The notes under the pieces: model-generated | What the model saw: only the letters and a program-made list of their open reading frames with translations | The model's database searches: none | Told to the model about the DNA's origin: nothing | Program-made: the position numbers and the translations under genes | Origin: a virus | Virus record (IMG/VR): IMGVR_UViG_3300020406_000804 | Span: 1 to 64,000 of that record | Reading direction: 5' to 3' (one strand) | Length of the DNA stretch: 64,000 nucleotides | In this document: positions 1 to 7,858 of the stretch, piece after piece | Layout: each line of letters starts with the position of its first letter | Numbering within the stretch: position 1 is the stretch's first letter

Positions 1-3000
1 CATATTTATGATAATGGTGAAATGACCTTTGGAGAACTTAAACAGTTGCTTCAAGCTGCTGTTGACGGCCGTTTGCGTGGAACAGAAAAAACTGATGGTC
101 AAAATGTTTATTTATCCTTTGATGTTGTTGCGCAGAGAGCCCGGGCAATAAGAAACAAGACTCACATCAAGGCTGGTGGCTTGAATGTGGAAGAGTTTGA
201 TAATTTTTTTGCAGCGCACCCAAACCAAGCTTTAAGATACAGTTTTGTGGAAGCTTTACAGGCTTTTGAAGATGTTGTCAAGCAACTAGATCAAGAAGTT
301 CAGTTGCAAATTTTTGGAAAAAAAGAAGAAAACATTTACTTTAATACTGAGGTTATGAACCCAGGAGTACCAGATGCAGATCCGGACGATCCAAGAGGTC
401 AGGGTACCACAAATGTTATACCATATGACAAGAAAACACTATTAATACACGAAGTCGGTCATAGCATGTTTGATGGAGACACAGGGCTTCCATATGATAA
501 CCCTAAAGTATCAAGAAGATTAGCTAAGGCATACGGGATCCTAGAAAATTCTTTAGTTGGCAAATCAACAGATGAGCAAAGTGTTTTTTCAATAGAAACG
601 CACCCAAGAAGAAAGTTAGAAAGAGCTGGTATGGAAAGGGCTTCGAAGATTTTACAAGGCACTTTTGAAGCAATTGACAATGTTGTTTCTGACTTTGGGC
701 TAAATGACTCTGATACTATTCAGGATCTTGTGATGGTACAAATAAAACCAATTATTGATAATTTTGGAATGACAGAAGATAGAAATAAAGCTTTTATTTT
801 GCGTCTTATGGGCTTATGTAAAAGTTTAGAGGATCCTGAAAAATTAATTCCTTGCGGAACAAGAGACGCCAAAACAGGCAAACGATTACATCATCCCCCA
901 ATTAATATTAAAGATTTAACCGCAGGAGTACCTCAAGAATTATCAGACGAGATAAGAACTTTTGACAAGGGCTTTAAGTACCAGGAGTACACAGCTGCTT
1001 TAAGTGGTGCATTGTATGAATTTACAAATGCAATATTACAAGATTTTCAATCTTCTTTTATAGCAGATAATCAAAAAGCTATAAAAGATTTACAAGACGA
1101 AATAAGCCAATCTATAAAAAAAATACAGAGTTCTTCAAATGAAGCCGCAAAGCAAGATTTAGAAAAACAACTAAAAAAATTACAAAATGTTCAAAATGTG
1201 AACACACCTTCAGAAGGCTTTGTATTTAACTTTAATGGTAGCACCTATAAGTTTACAGGATGGTTCGCTCCTAGCAATCAAATTTTGGGCACAGAGAGGT
1301 ATAATCGCTTTGGCCCTATAGAACCTCCAGAAAATGAAAAACTACCCTCAGACGCGGAAACTGAAGCTCTAACAGTGGCTGTATACCCTGGTTCTTTTAA
1401 ACCTCCGCACGTTGGGCACCTAAAGGCACTAGAAAAAATAGAAGAAAGGGTAAATTCTGGTGAATTACCAAAAGTAGAGAAATACTATGTCATAATATCT
1501 AGTCCTATTTCAGCAGCGAGGCCTCTGCCTAGTTCTGGGAAAACAATTTCTGCGCATGATGCCAAAATGATGTGGCAAATGATGTTAGAAAATTCTCCAA
1601 TTAGAAATAAAACTCAAATAATCGCCGGAGGAAGAGATACAGTTTCACCTATGAAAGTCACAATAGATTATGTAACAAAGCAGTCGGATCCTACAAATTT
1701 ACTTGTAGCCCCACCAAATGCAAAAGTAATTTTAGTTGTTGGCGACAAAGAATCAGACGCAAAAAGATTTAGAGGTTTGAGAGATACGGTAAAAGAAAAG
1801 AGACCTGATGTAGAATTATTTTCTGGTGTTGTTCCTGAAAATTTTCACGATCCTAAATTTGTTGAACTTGTCAATAAACACCCAAGTGTAAAAACTGGAC
1901 TAAAAAGCAACTATAAAACTCTCAATGCTAGTGATATGAGATTCTCGATGGATTTAGCTTCCCAGGAGCCTGTCGGACTTGAAATGTTAAAATACTTTTT
2001 ACCAGATCAAAGCCAAGAAATGGCGCTCGCATATATGGGAATATTGGGCCTAAATCCTGCTGATCTTAGAGATGACGATTCTGATCAAGTAACAGAGCCC
2101 GAAATTGATGATCGCGACCCGCTTCAGGAAGTTATTAAGGAAGAAATTTTAAGAGTTTTGGAATCTTTCAAAAAACAAACACCTCCTTCAGCAAAACCCG
2201 ATAGTGGAAGGTTTCAAAGAAAACAGCGCAAAAGGCTTTCCAAAGCACATGCGACCTATTTAGATAAGGGAAGAAAAGACTTGACAAAATATGGTGGGGG
2301 CTTTCATTTAGACAGACCAAAAAATATTTCTAATGCTTTTCTTGCAGAAGAAGAATTCGAGGAAGCCATGAGTATGGCAGGTGGAAATATCCAAGTGGGA
2401 ACCAGCGCTCTGGGTAAAAAGAGGGAAAAACCTAATAAAAGGAATGATGAAATGATAAAACAAGAAAAGAAACTTCGAATGAAGATAAGAGAATCTTTAA
2501 AAGAATTTTTTAAACTTAAGGCAGCTGAGCACCAACGTGAAGTCTCAACAATCTTAGAAGAACATCGGCTGAGAATACACCTCAGAAATTTGCTTTTTGA
2601 GCAAGCGTTTTTGAATGAGTCCGAGGATCCAACTACAGATGTGCATGATAATACTGGAATTAATACTTTGAAAGATTTATTTAAAAATACAAACATTTTA
2701 TCTACTCTTAGGAATGTTTACAAAACACTAACAACCAACAAGGATCAAAAAGATTCTTTTCGAGCGCATGTTTTAAAGTGGACAGTTGATACTCTTGCTC
2801 CGGTCAGGCTCAATGATGTTGATCCAACCAAACAAACACAAGCTGTTACAGAAGATAATGTTGGCGTAGATATATTGGGAGTTGAAACAAATCCGGATAT
2901 GTTTTTAGATTTTCCAGATGGCTCAGAGAAAGAGAGCACCCAAGAACCAGAACAAGAAGAAGAAAAAATGAAGCCAATTTCTGGTGAGGACACCACAGGT

Positions 3001-3216
3001 CGTAATAAAGCCGAAAGAGTATATCCATCAATTGAAAAATCAGTAATTGATTATTATGGGGAGCTAGATAATCCCGAAGATCAAGAAATGTTTTATGATT
3101 ATTTAATAGCAAATATGAAGCTTTATTTTGATAAATGGGATGGAGAGATGTCAGCTTCGCCACCAGAAGAGCCTCAAAGCGCGGAATATGATCAAGCTAA
3201 ATCAGCTGAGGCCTGA
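1..3216 (+). CDS. Ligase-like / HxGH nucleotidyltransferase fusion protein (5' end outside window)
   Basis: The frame is open to base 1, so the ATG at 22 may be internal. Residues here count from that ATG. The N-terminal part has the nucleic-acid ligase fold signature: EKTDGQN (K23, motif I KxDG), ARAIRNK, and SEGFVF followed by YKFTG near 397-413 (like motifs IV and V). Residues 454-640 form a second, cytidylyltransferase-type domain with GSFKPPHVGH (HxGH at 463-466). The C-terminal third is charged and helical, with VIKEEILRVL at 704-713 and similar helices further on. Phages of marine origin carry related ligase-like proteins of unknown role. From the motifs one expects nucleotidyl transfer to RNA, DNA or a small substrate. 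The combination of two unrelated nucleotidyltransferase folds is clear, but the substrate is not. Confidence 0.7.
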   Translation, partial: HIYDNGEMTFGELKQLLQAAVDGRLRGTEKTDGQNVYLSFDVVAQRARAIRNKTHIKAGGLNVEEFDNFFAAHPNQALRYSFVEALQAFEDVVKQLDQEVQLQIFGKKEENIYFNTEVMNPGVPDADPDDPRGQGTTNVIPYDKKTLLIHEVGHSMFDGDTGLPYDNPKVSRRLAKAYGILENSLVGKSTDEQSVFSIETHPRRKLERAGMERASKILQGTFEAIDNVVSDFGLNDSDTIQDLVMVQIKPIIDNFGMTEDRNKAFILRLMGLCKSLEDPEKLIPCGTRDAKTGKRLHHPPINIKDLTAGVPQELSDEIRTFDKGFKYQEYTAALSGALYEFTNAILQDFQSSFIADNQKAIKDLQDEISQSIKKIQSSSNEAAKQDLEKQLKKLQNVQNVNTPSEGFVFNFNGSTYKFTGWFAPSNQILGTERYNRFGPIEPPENEKLPSDAETEALTVAVYPGSFKPPHVGHLKALEKIEERVNSGELPKVEKYYVIISSPISAARPLPSSGKTISAHDAKMMWQMMLENSPIRNKTQIIAGGRDTVSPMKVTIDYVTKQSDPTNLLVAPPNAKVILVVGDKESDAKRFRGLRDTVKEKRPDVELFSGVVPENFHDPKFVELVNKHPSVKTGLKSNYKTLNASDMRFSMDLASQEPVGLEMLKYFLPDQSQEMALAYMGILGLNPADLRDDDSDQVTEPEIDDRDPLQEVIKEEILRVLESFKKQTPPSAKPDSGRFQRKQRKRLSKAHATYLDKGRKDLTKYGGGFHLDRPKNISNAFLAEEEFEEAMSMAGGNIQVGTSALGKKREKPNKRNDEMIKQEKKLRMKIRESLKEFFKLKAAEHQREVSTILEEHRLRIHLRNLLFEQAFLNESEDPTTDVHDNTGINTLKDLFKNTNILSTLRNVYKTLTTNKDQKDSFRAHVLKWTVDTLAPVRLNDVDPTKQTQAVTEDNVGVDILGVETNPDMFLDFPDGSEKESTQEPEQEEEKMKPISGEDTTGRNKAERVYPSIEKSVIDYYGELDNPEDQEMFYDYLIANMKLYFDKWDGEMSASPPEEPQSAEYDQAKSAEA

Positions 3217-3223
3217 TTTTTTT
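3199..3223 (+). terminator. Intrinsic terminator overlapping the stop codon
   Basis: A 7-bp perfect stem (AAATCAG / CTGATTT) with a 7-nt loop is followed by a T run. The stop codon TGA of the upstream gene lies in the 3' arm. A promoter follows within 20 nt, so this separates two transcription units. Confidence 0.6.
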
Positions 3224-3236
3224 CATTTAAAAATCC

Positions 3237-3265
3237 TTGAATTTTTTAATATCGTGTGCTACCCT
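3237..3265 (+). promoter_or_regulatory. Sigma70-like promoter, close to start codon
   Basis: TTGAAT, a 17-nt spacer and TACCCT preceded by TGC (extended -10). The -10 ends 7 nt before the ATG at 3273, so the transcript would begin at or next to the start codon. The -10 itself is weak. The support is the spacing and the match to the four other promoters of this type in the window. Confidence 0.45.
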
Positions 3266-3272
3266 TGGTAGG

Positions 3273-3674
3273 ATGGTTGGCAAAACAGCGATAAAAGATG
3301 ATTACTTCAAAAATACAAAAACCTATTCTTCAAATAAAAATTACAATTTAAAAAATAAATTATTAAAAGAAAAAAAAATAGATAATGATTTTTTAGAAAA
3401 ATTAAAATTTATTAAATTAGAAGAATTAATTACATTAAAGTTATTAGTAGCAACTTCAACACTGCGTGGGAAAATTTTTAATTTTCCCATTTTAAAGTTT
3501 TCAACTGAAATTTGTAAAGAGGCTGTTTTGCGATTTGCTTTATCTCAAGCTAATTCAAAAAGAGAAGCTTTACTAATATTAGGACTAAAGAGAGCAGACT
3601 TATCATATTATTTAAAAAAATATAATTTAGAAAAGGATTTTAATTATGATAGTAAAACAAGAAAAGATAGATAA
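3273..3674 (+). CDS. Small protein with Fis-type helix-turn-helix C-terminus
   Basis: This is a 133-residue protein. The start at ATG 3273 is chosen over TTG 3237 because the latter lies inside the -35 box. The first two thirds are Lys/Asn-rich and not recognised. The last 40 residues (KEAVLRFALSQANSKREALL, then LGLKRADLSYYLKKYNLEKD) have the pattern of the Fis / NtrC C-terminal helix-turn-helix, in which a first helix is followed by xLGLxRxxLyxxLKKY. It is therefore probably a DNA-binding regulator. The end overlaps the next gene by 29 nt. The promoter puts it among the genes read by host polymerase. No ATPase or receiver domain is present. Confidence 0.5.
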   Translation: MVGKTAIKDDYFKNTKTYSSNKNYNLKNKLLKEKKIDNDFLEKLKFIKLEELITLKLLVATSTLRGKIFNFPILKFSTEICKEAVLRFALSQANSKREALLILGLKRADLSYYLKKYNLEKDFNYDSKTRKDR

Positions 3675-4002
3675 ACCTTGGGGGTATGAAATCATATGGT
3701 CTAAGTGTAAAAAATTTGTTGGAAAAATTCTTTATATTAATAAAGGAAATAAGCTCTCTAGGCAATATCATAATATAAAAGAAGAAACCATCTTTGTACA
3801 AGAGGGAAGCTTACTAGTAGAGGTTGGATCAAAAGAATATAAAGAAGATATTTATTTAAAGCCCGGTGAGTCGCTTCATATTACTCCAAATACCATCCAC
3901 AGATTCTGTGCATTAAAAAATGATGTAACGTTATTTGAAGTCAGCACACCAGAATTAAATGATGTAGTCAGACTGGAAGATGATTATAATCGAGTAAACT
4001 AG
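3646..4002 (+). CDS. Cupin, mannose-6-phosphate isomerase type II-like
   Basis: This 118-residue protein is a single cupin barrel. DKPWGYEIIW, GKILYINKGNKLSRQYHNIKEE, then LKPGESLHITPNTIHRF match the C-terminal cupin of ManC-type mannose-6-phosphate isomerase/GDP-mannose pyrophosphorylases and the free-standing cupins related to it. The metal ligands would be the His and Glu of QYHNIKEE and the His of NTIHRF. The pyrophosphorylase domain is absent. It probably acts on a sugar phosphate or nucleotide sugar and may serve the glycan operon at 16.8-28 kb, though it lies far from it. The start at ATG 3646 overlaps the previous gene. Confidence 0.7.
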   Translation: MIVKQEKIDKPWGYEIIWSKCKKFVGKILYINKGNKLSRQYHNIKEETIFVQEGSLLVEVGSKEYKEDIYLKPGESLHITPNTIHRFCALKNDVTLFEVSTPELNDVVRLEDDYNRVN

Positions 4003-4024
4003 TTAAATTAAGGAGGAGCTTATT

Positions 4025-4120
4025 ATGAAGAAATTTTTACATAAATTAGTTACGTTATTCGATTCAAATCATTGTTGCTGCTGCTGTGGCTGCTGCGCTT
4101 GTAAAAATGGCTGCTGCTGA
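4025..4120 (+). CDS. Cys-rich micropeptide (31 residues, 10 Cys)
   Basis: A strong Shine-Dalgarno sequence (AAGGAGGAG) lies 7 nt before ATG 4025. The product begins MKKFLHKLVTLFDSNH and ends in a 15-residue tail with ten cysteines (five in a row, then two, one and two). The basic amphipathic N-terminal half followed by a Cys cluster suggests metal binding like a small metallothionein, or a membrane-bound peptide. No family is recognised. The stop codon is 4 nt before the tmRNA, so the two must share a transcript unless a promoter lies within this gene. A caution is that part of the Cys run comes from a short TGC triplet repeat. The fine Shine-Dalgarno is the main reason to believe it is translated. 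Confidence 0.55.
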   Translation: MKKFLHKLVTLFDSNHCCCCCGCCACKNGCC

Positions 4121-4124
4121 ATAT

Positions 4125-4452
<328 letters not shown>

Positions 4453-4460
4453 TTATTATT

Positions 4461-4826
4461 ATGAAACTTATAATGGAAAATTGGAAACGTTATTTAAGTG
4501 AGCAAGTTTGCACAAACCCAAATAGTTGTTCGATTTCTATTGAACCAACTTCAAATAAAGAAATGCAGGAAGAAATTGTTAGAAGTTTGAACACCGCGAT
4601 GGAGCGTCTAAAAACACCAAATCGAGAATTATATAATTTTAACTTAGGACAAGCAACTGGCGGAGTTCCACCTGAAATGTTAAATAGTTTAGGAATCACC
4701 CTGCCAGATTTGCCAAAATCTCCAAGAGAAATAGAAGCGTGGCTCGAACAAATACAGACTGAACCTTCTTTGTATAACATTTCATGTACTTCTACTGGCT
4801 GCCTTGCAGAAAAAAAGACCCAATAG
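4461..4826 (+). CDS. Small protein with MKLIMENWK leader (paralogue 1)
   Basis: This 121-residue protein starts at ATG 4461 after GGAGAC. The longer frame upstream is tmRNA and is rejected. It begins MKLIMENWKRYLSE, nearly identical to the gene at 4892. After the first 15 residues the two differ. The body has four Cys (two near residues 13-19, two near the C-terminus), and no family is recognised. The I-M-E in the leader fits the [I/L]-x-E site cut by T4-type prohead proteases, so it may be an internal head protein (inference). It lies between two copies of the tmRNA 3' end. Confidence 0.65.
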   Translation: MKLIMENWKRYLSEQVCTNPNSCSISIEPTSNKEMQEEIVRSLNTAMERLKTPNRELYNFNLGQATGGVPPEMLNSLGITLPDLPKSPREIEAWLEQIQTEPSLYNISCTSTGCLAEKKTQ

Positions 4827-4873
4827 ACTCCCGCCACCTCCACCAACTTTTTCTTATTTTCAGGACTACTTAT
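4826..4873 (+). repeat. tmRNA 3'-end repeat, copy 2
   Basis: GACTCCCGCCACCTCCACCA is repeated exactly as in the tmRNA, followed by AACTTTTTCTTATTTT and a diverged leader (CAGGACTACTTA). The first base is the stop codon's last base. It lacks the 5' T-arm strand and cannot fold as tRNA, so it is a duplicated fragment. Confidence 0.8.
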
Positions 4874-4891
4874 ATTTAAGGAGACTTTATA

Positions 4892-5152
4892 ATGAAACTT
4901 ATAATGGAAAACTGGAAAAAATTTGTAACAGAAGAAGAGGAAGAAAACTATCAAGCAGCAAGCGAGGCAGCTGCCGACCCGGTAGTGCATGCAAATGCGA
5001 TGCTTCATGAGGCCGTAGAGGCCATGTATGAGCTAGATGACGCAATCGACAATGGTCTTACCATGGCACGCGATGCAGAAGTTACGCTAGCAGACCTAGA
5101 ATCTAAAATAGTCCAACTGAACCAGTTGCTTCAAGGACTTAAACAGGCTTAA
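4892..5152 (+). CDS. Small acidic helical protein with MKLIMENWK leader (paralogue 2)
   Basis: This 86-residue protein starts at ATG 4892 behind AAGGAGAC. It begins MKLIMENWKKFVTEEEEE. The rest is Ala/Glu/Leu-rich and predicted all-helical, with heptad-like spacing at the C-terminus (DLESKIVQLNQLLQGLK). No family is recognised. The leader is shared with the upstream gene even at DNA level (ATGAAACTTATAATGGAAAA), while the bodies are unrelated, so leader and body look like exchangeable modules. Confidence 0.65.
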   Translation: MKLIMENWKKFVTEEEEENYQAASEAAADPVVHANAMLHEAVEAMYELDDAIDNGLTMARDAEVTLADLESKIVQLNQLLQGLKQA

Positions 5153-5178
5153 CTCCCACCACCTCCGCCACTTTTCTT
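5152..5178 (+). repeat. tmRNA 3'-end repeat, copy 3 (diverged)
   Basis: ACTCCCACCACCTCCGCCA followed by CTTTTCTT matches the tmRNA 3' end with two changes and then loses similarity. It overlaps the -35 of the iscU promoter. Confidence 0.65.
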
Positions 5179-5205
5179 GACATTATCTTATTTGGTTGTT
5201 ATAAT
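5177..5205 (+). promoter_or_regulatory. Consensus sigma70 promoter of iscU operon
   Basis: TTGACA, 17-nt spacer and TATAAT, a perfect match to the bacterial housekeeping consensus. Only 6 nt separate the -10 from ATG 5212, so the mRNA should be leaderless. No Shine-Dalgarno is present. Confidence 0.85.
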
Positions 5206-5211
5206 TAAAGT

Positions 5212-5601
5212 ATGACATATTCAAAAAAAGTAATAGATCACTTTGAGAATCCTAGAAACGTAGGATCACTAGATAAAAATGATGACTCTGTAGGGACAGG
5301 TATCGTTGGCGCTCCTGCTTGTGGAGACGTTATGAAACTTCAAATCAAAGTAAGTGCCAATGGTTTAATAGAGGACGCAAAATTTAAAACATACGGATGC
5401 GGATCTGCTATAGCTTCGTCATCCTTGGTAACTGAATGGATTAAGGGAAAAACCCTTGATGAAGCTACACAAATTAAAAATAAAGACATCGCAGACCATC
5501 TGTCGCTCCCACCTGTAAAAGTCCATTGCTCTGTTTTGGCTGAAGATGCCATCAAGACTGCTATTGAGGATTATAAAAAGAAAAATGATAACACTAACTG
5601 A
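5212..5601 (+). CDS. iscU: Fe-S cluster scaffold IscU
   Basis: This 129-residue protein has full IscU length. It keeps all three cluster-binding cysteines at the E. coli positions (C37 in APACGD, C63 in YGCGSAIASSS, C106 in VHCSVLAEDA), the exchange-controlling D39, and the chaperone-binding loop LPPVK at 99-103, which HscA recognises. It assembles [2Fe-2S] clusters from iron and sulfur delivered by a cysteine desulfurase. No IscS, HscA or HscB gene is in the window, so it would work with host partners. Read from a leaderless strong promoter and followed by iscA in an overlapping frame, it is likely expressed early and at a high level. An intact active site argues against a decaying fragment. 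Confidence 0.95.
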   Translation: MTYSKKVIDHFENPRNVGSLDKNDDSVGTGIVGAPACGDVMKLQIKVSANGLIEDAKFKTYGCGSAIASSSLVTEWIKGKTLDEATQIKNKDIADHLSLPPVKVHCSVLAEDAIKTAIEDYKKKNDNTN

Positions 5602-5899
5602 TTCTGCTGCTAAAAAAATAAAATCCCTCCTTTTAGAAAAATCTGAAACTGGAGTAAGGGCCGCTGTCCAAGGCGGAGGATGCTCTGGCTTTACCTATCA
5701 ATTAAAATTTGATAATCAAAACGAAAAAGATAAAGTCGTAGAAAGTCACGGAGTTAATGTTTACGTTGACCCTAAAAGTTTTTTATATTTAATGGGCACA
5801 CTAATAGACTTTGTAGATGAGTTAAATCAGTCCGGCTTCAGATTTGTAAATCCAAACGCTAAAAGAACTTGCGGCTGTGGAGAGTCATTTTCTATTTAA
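5585..5899 (+). CDS. iscA: A-type Fe-S carrier (IscA/HesB family)
   Basis: This 104-residue protein starts at ATG 5585, within the end of iscU (17-nt overlap). The longer frame from 5546 adds residues unlike the family. The three conserved cysteines are present: C33 in GGGCSGFTYQL and C96/C98 in TCGCGESF, the C-terminal signature. A-type carriers take clusters from IscU and pass them to apo-enzymes, and some can insert [4Fe-4S] clusters. Overlap with iscU implies translational coupling. IscA, ErpA and SufA cannot be told apart here. Confidence 0.93.
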   Translation: MITLTDSAAKKIKSLLLEKSETGVRAAVQGGGCSGFTYQLKFDNQNEKDKVVESHGVNVYVDPKSFLYLMGTLIDFVDELNQSGFRFVNPNAKRTCGCGESFSI

Positions 5900-5912
5900 A
5901 ACTATTTAATAT

Positions 5913-6797
5913 ATGAAAAGTATTAAAAGTTTTAGCACTCCAAACATCAGGAAATTAATCGGAGACACACCATTAATAAAAATCTCTCCACACATATATG
6001 CAAAACTTGAAACATACAGCCCATCTGGATCTGTAAAAGATAGAATGATTCATTATATTGTTGAGAGAGCAAGAGTTTTTGGAAAAATAACAGAAAAATC
6101 AATACTTTGTGAAGCAACTTCTGGGAATACTGGAATTGCACTTTCAATGATGGCTGCCTCTCTTGGAGTTAAGTGTGTAATATTTATGCCAAAAAATATG
6201 TCTGAAGAAAGAAGGCAGATGATGAAAATTTATGGAGCAAAAATAATTGATGCACCAGAGCATGACTTTGCCGGTGCATTAGCAATGAGAGACCAATATT
6301 TATTAGCAAATGAAAATGCTTGGTCACCAAAACAATTTAGTAATAATTATAATGTATTGTGTCACCAAACAAGCACAGCTCCAGAAATACATAAACAAGT
6401 AATAGATACAAAATATTATTGGTCAGCTTTTGTTCATGGTTCTGGTACCGGCGGAACCATTGAAGGTGTAAGAAAATATGTATCAAACAATAATTTAAAA
6501 ACCAAAATTTGTTTAACTAGACCAGCAGAAGAGGACCATGGCATTCAAGGAATTGGAGACGGAAAAGATTATTTATTCAATTCAGAAAATGCAGATAGAA
6601 TTATAGAAATAAAAACACAAGAAGCTATATCTAGAGCAAAGAATTTCATAGAAGAGACAGGCATTTTAATTGGTATTTCTTCTGGTGCAAATTTACTAGC
6701 AGCTGAAAGATATGTGAATACAATGAATCCTTCTGGTATTGTAGTGACAATGTTATGCGATCGGGGTGAGAGATACATGTCTATTTATGGTAAATAA
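5913..6797 (+). CDS. cysK: Cysteine synthase-like PLP enzyme
   Basis: This 294-residue protein belongs to the O-acetylserine sulfhydrylase / cystathionine beta-synthase fold. PSGSVKDRM carries the PLP lysine, TSGNTG the substrate loop, GSGTGGT the phosphate-binding loop, and GIQGIGDG and GISSGAN follow as usual. It is slightly shorter than CysK (about 310-320), mostly between GTGGT and the end. The expected reaction is O-acetylserine plus sulfide giving cysteine. Placed right after iscU-iscA, it may raise cysteine, the sulfur donor for cluster assembly (inference). A related activity with another beta-substituted serine cannot be excluded. Confidence 0.88.
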   Translation: MKSIKSFSTPNIRKLIGDTPLIKISPHIYAKLETYSPSGSVKDRMIHYIVERARVFGKITEKSILCEATSGNTGIALSMMAASLGVKCVIFMPKNMSEERRQMMKIYGAKIIDAPEHDFAGALAMRDQYLLANENAWSPKQFSNNYNVLCHQTSTAPEIHKQVIDTKYYWSAFVHGSGTGGTIEGVRKYVSNNNLKTKICLTRPAEEDHGIQGIGDGKDYLFNSENADRIIEIKTQEAISRAKNFIEETGILIGISSGANLLAAERYVNTMNPSGIVVTMLCDRGERYMSIYGK

Positions 6798-6836
6798 TAC
6801 TATTTACTATGTTAAAAAAATTTGGAGACTAGCAAC

Positions 6837-7385
6837 ATGCGTATAAAAATTATTTTAGAAAAAAAACAAAAATTTAAATCTCATAAAATGTATGATCCAA
6901 ACTCTGAAGATGTTATTGATGCAAAAGAGAAAGAAGATCATGATGAATATGGCAAAAAAGGCTACATACATATTGATCCTGAAGCAATCAGAGGTGTGCT
7001 AGATGATGAAGGTGGGGCTTCAGGCATGGATCCATTTCTTGATTCTGAAGATATCGATGCTGACGAGGATGAAATTAAAATAGCTCTCGATGCAATGGAT
7101 GATGTTGGTCAACACGAAAAAGGTGATTACATTTTAGACGACGGGGAAAAAATTAAAGTCGTAAAAGAAATGATTAAGGAAGAAATAATTAAACTTTTTC
7201 TAGAAAAACGTAAAAAGAAAAAAAAACGTAAAAAGAAAAAAAAGTCTTCGGGTAAAAAAGATGCATGTTATCATAAAGTTAAAGCAAGGTATTCTGTATG
7301 GCCTTCAGCCTATGCATCTGGTGCACTTGTAAAGTGTAGAAAAGTCGGCGCAGCTAACTGGGGCAATAAGAGTAAGAAAAAATGA
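6837..7385 (+). CDS. Head-leader-like protein with Lys-rich linker and small Cys domain
   Basis: This 182-residue protein starts at ATG 6837 behind GGAG. The in-frame TTG at 6822 has no ribosome site. It begins MRIKIILEKKQ ([I/L]-x-E leader), then an acidic stretch to residue 110, a helix VKEMIKEEIIKLFLEK, a run of about 20 Lys/Arg, and a C-terminal domain DACYHKVKARYSVWPSAYAS followed by LVKCRKVGAANWG. I recognise this last domain as a short one common in large marine phages and some giant viruses, of unknown function. It is the first gene of a five-gene run with 4-nt overlaps. The basic tail suggests nucleic-acid binding inside the capsid, an inference. Confidence 0.7.
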   Translation: MRIKIILEKKQKFKSHKMYDPNSEDVIDAKEKEDHDEYGKKGYIHIDPEAIRGVLDDEGGASGMDPFLDSEDIDADEDEIKIALDAMDDVGQHEKGDYILDDGEKIKVVKEMIKEEIIKLFLEKRKKKKKRKKKKKSSGKKDACYHKVKARYSVWPSAYASGALVKCRKVGAANWGNKSKKK

Positions 7386-7858
7386 AAAAAGAACAGTTAA
7401 TACAAATTATTCTTGAAGAATTGCAAATTGTATTGCTGGAAAGGTGCCAGAAGGGATACAAAACTCATCCCAAAAGAAAAACAAAAAAGATGTATGGTAA
7501 AACATATAGAAATTGCATAAAGGCGGAAGAAGGGAACGATCCAAAAAAAGGAACAGGTAAAAAACCAAAAGGCTCCGGAAGAAGACTATACACAGATGAA
7601 AACCCAAAAGATACCGTATCTGTAAAGTTTAGTTCAGTTTCTGATATTAGGGATACATTTTTAAAATCAAGCTTTAAATCTAAGTCACATAAGAGACAGT
7701 CTCAAATAATTAATTTAGTTCACCAAAGGGTTAGAGCAGCTTATAAAAATGCTAAGGACCCTAAAGTTAAATCAAGATTAAAAAAAGCATTTGATTACGC
7801 CAAAAAAAGAAAAGAAGCCTCTAAGCAGAAGACTCAAAAATTGAGGAACAAAAAATGA
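7382..7858 (+). CDS. Lys-rich protein with IILEEL leader and DUF5824-like domain
   Basis: This 158-residue protein overlaps its neighbours by 4 nt on both sides. It begins MKKEQLIQIILEELQIVLLE, then a small Cys domain (RCQKGYKTHPKRKTKKMYGK, then YRNC), then a domain starting SGRRLYTDENPKDTVSVKFS and ending in basic helices. I believe the last part matches DUF5824, seen in marine phages. It is very basic, like T4 internal proteins. Function is unknown. Confidence 0.7.
   Translation: MKKEQLIQIILEELQIVLLERCQKGYKTHPKRKTKKMYGKTYRNCIKAEEGNDPKKGTGKKPKGSGRRLYTDENPKDTVSVKFSSVSDIRDTFLKSSFKSKSHKRQSQIINLVHQRVRAAYKNAKDPKVKSRLKKAFDYAKKRKEASKQKTQKLRNKK

Noticed and set aside
4804-5010. Plus-strand open frame of 68 codons
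   Set aside because: It overlaps the end of one leader-bearing gene and the start of another in a different frame, and crosses repeat copy 2. No start signal.
6790-6807. Hairpin GTAAATA/TATTTAC after cysK as terminator
   Set aside because: AT-only stem without a following T run on the + strand; too weak to call.
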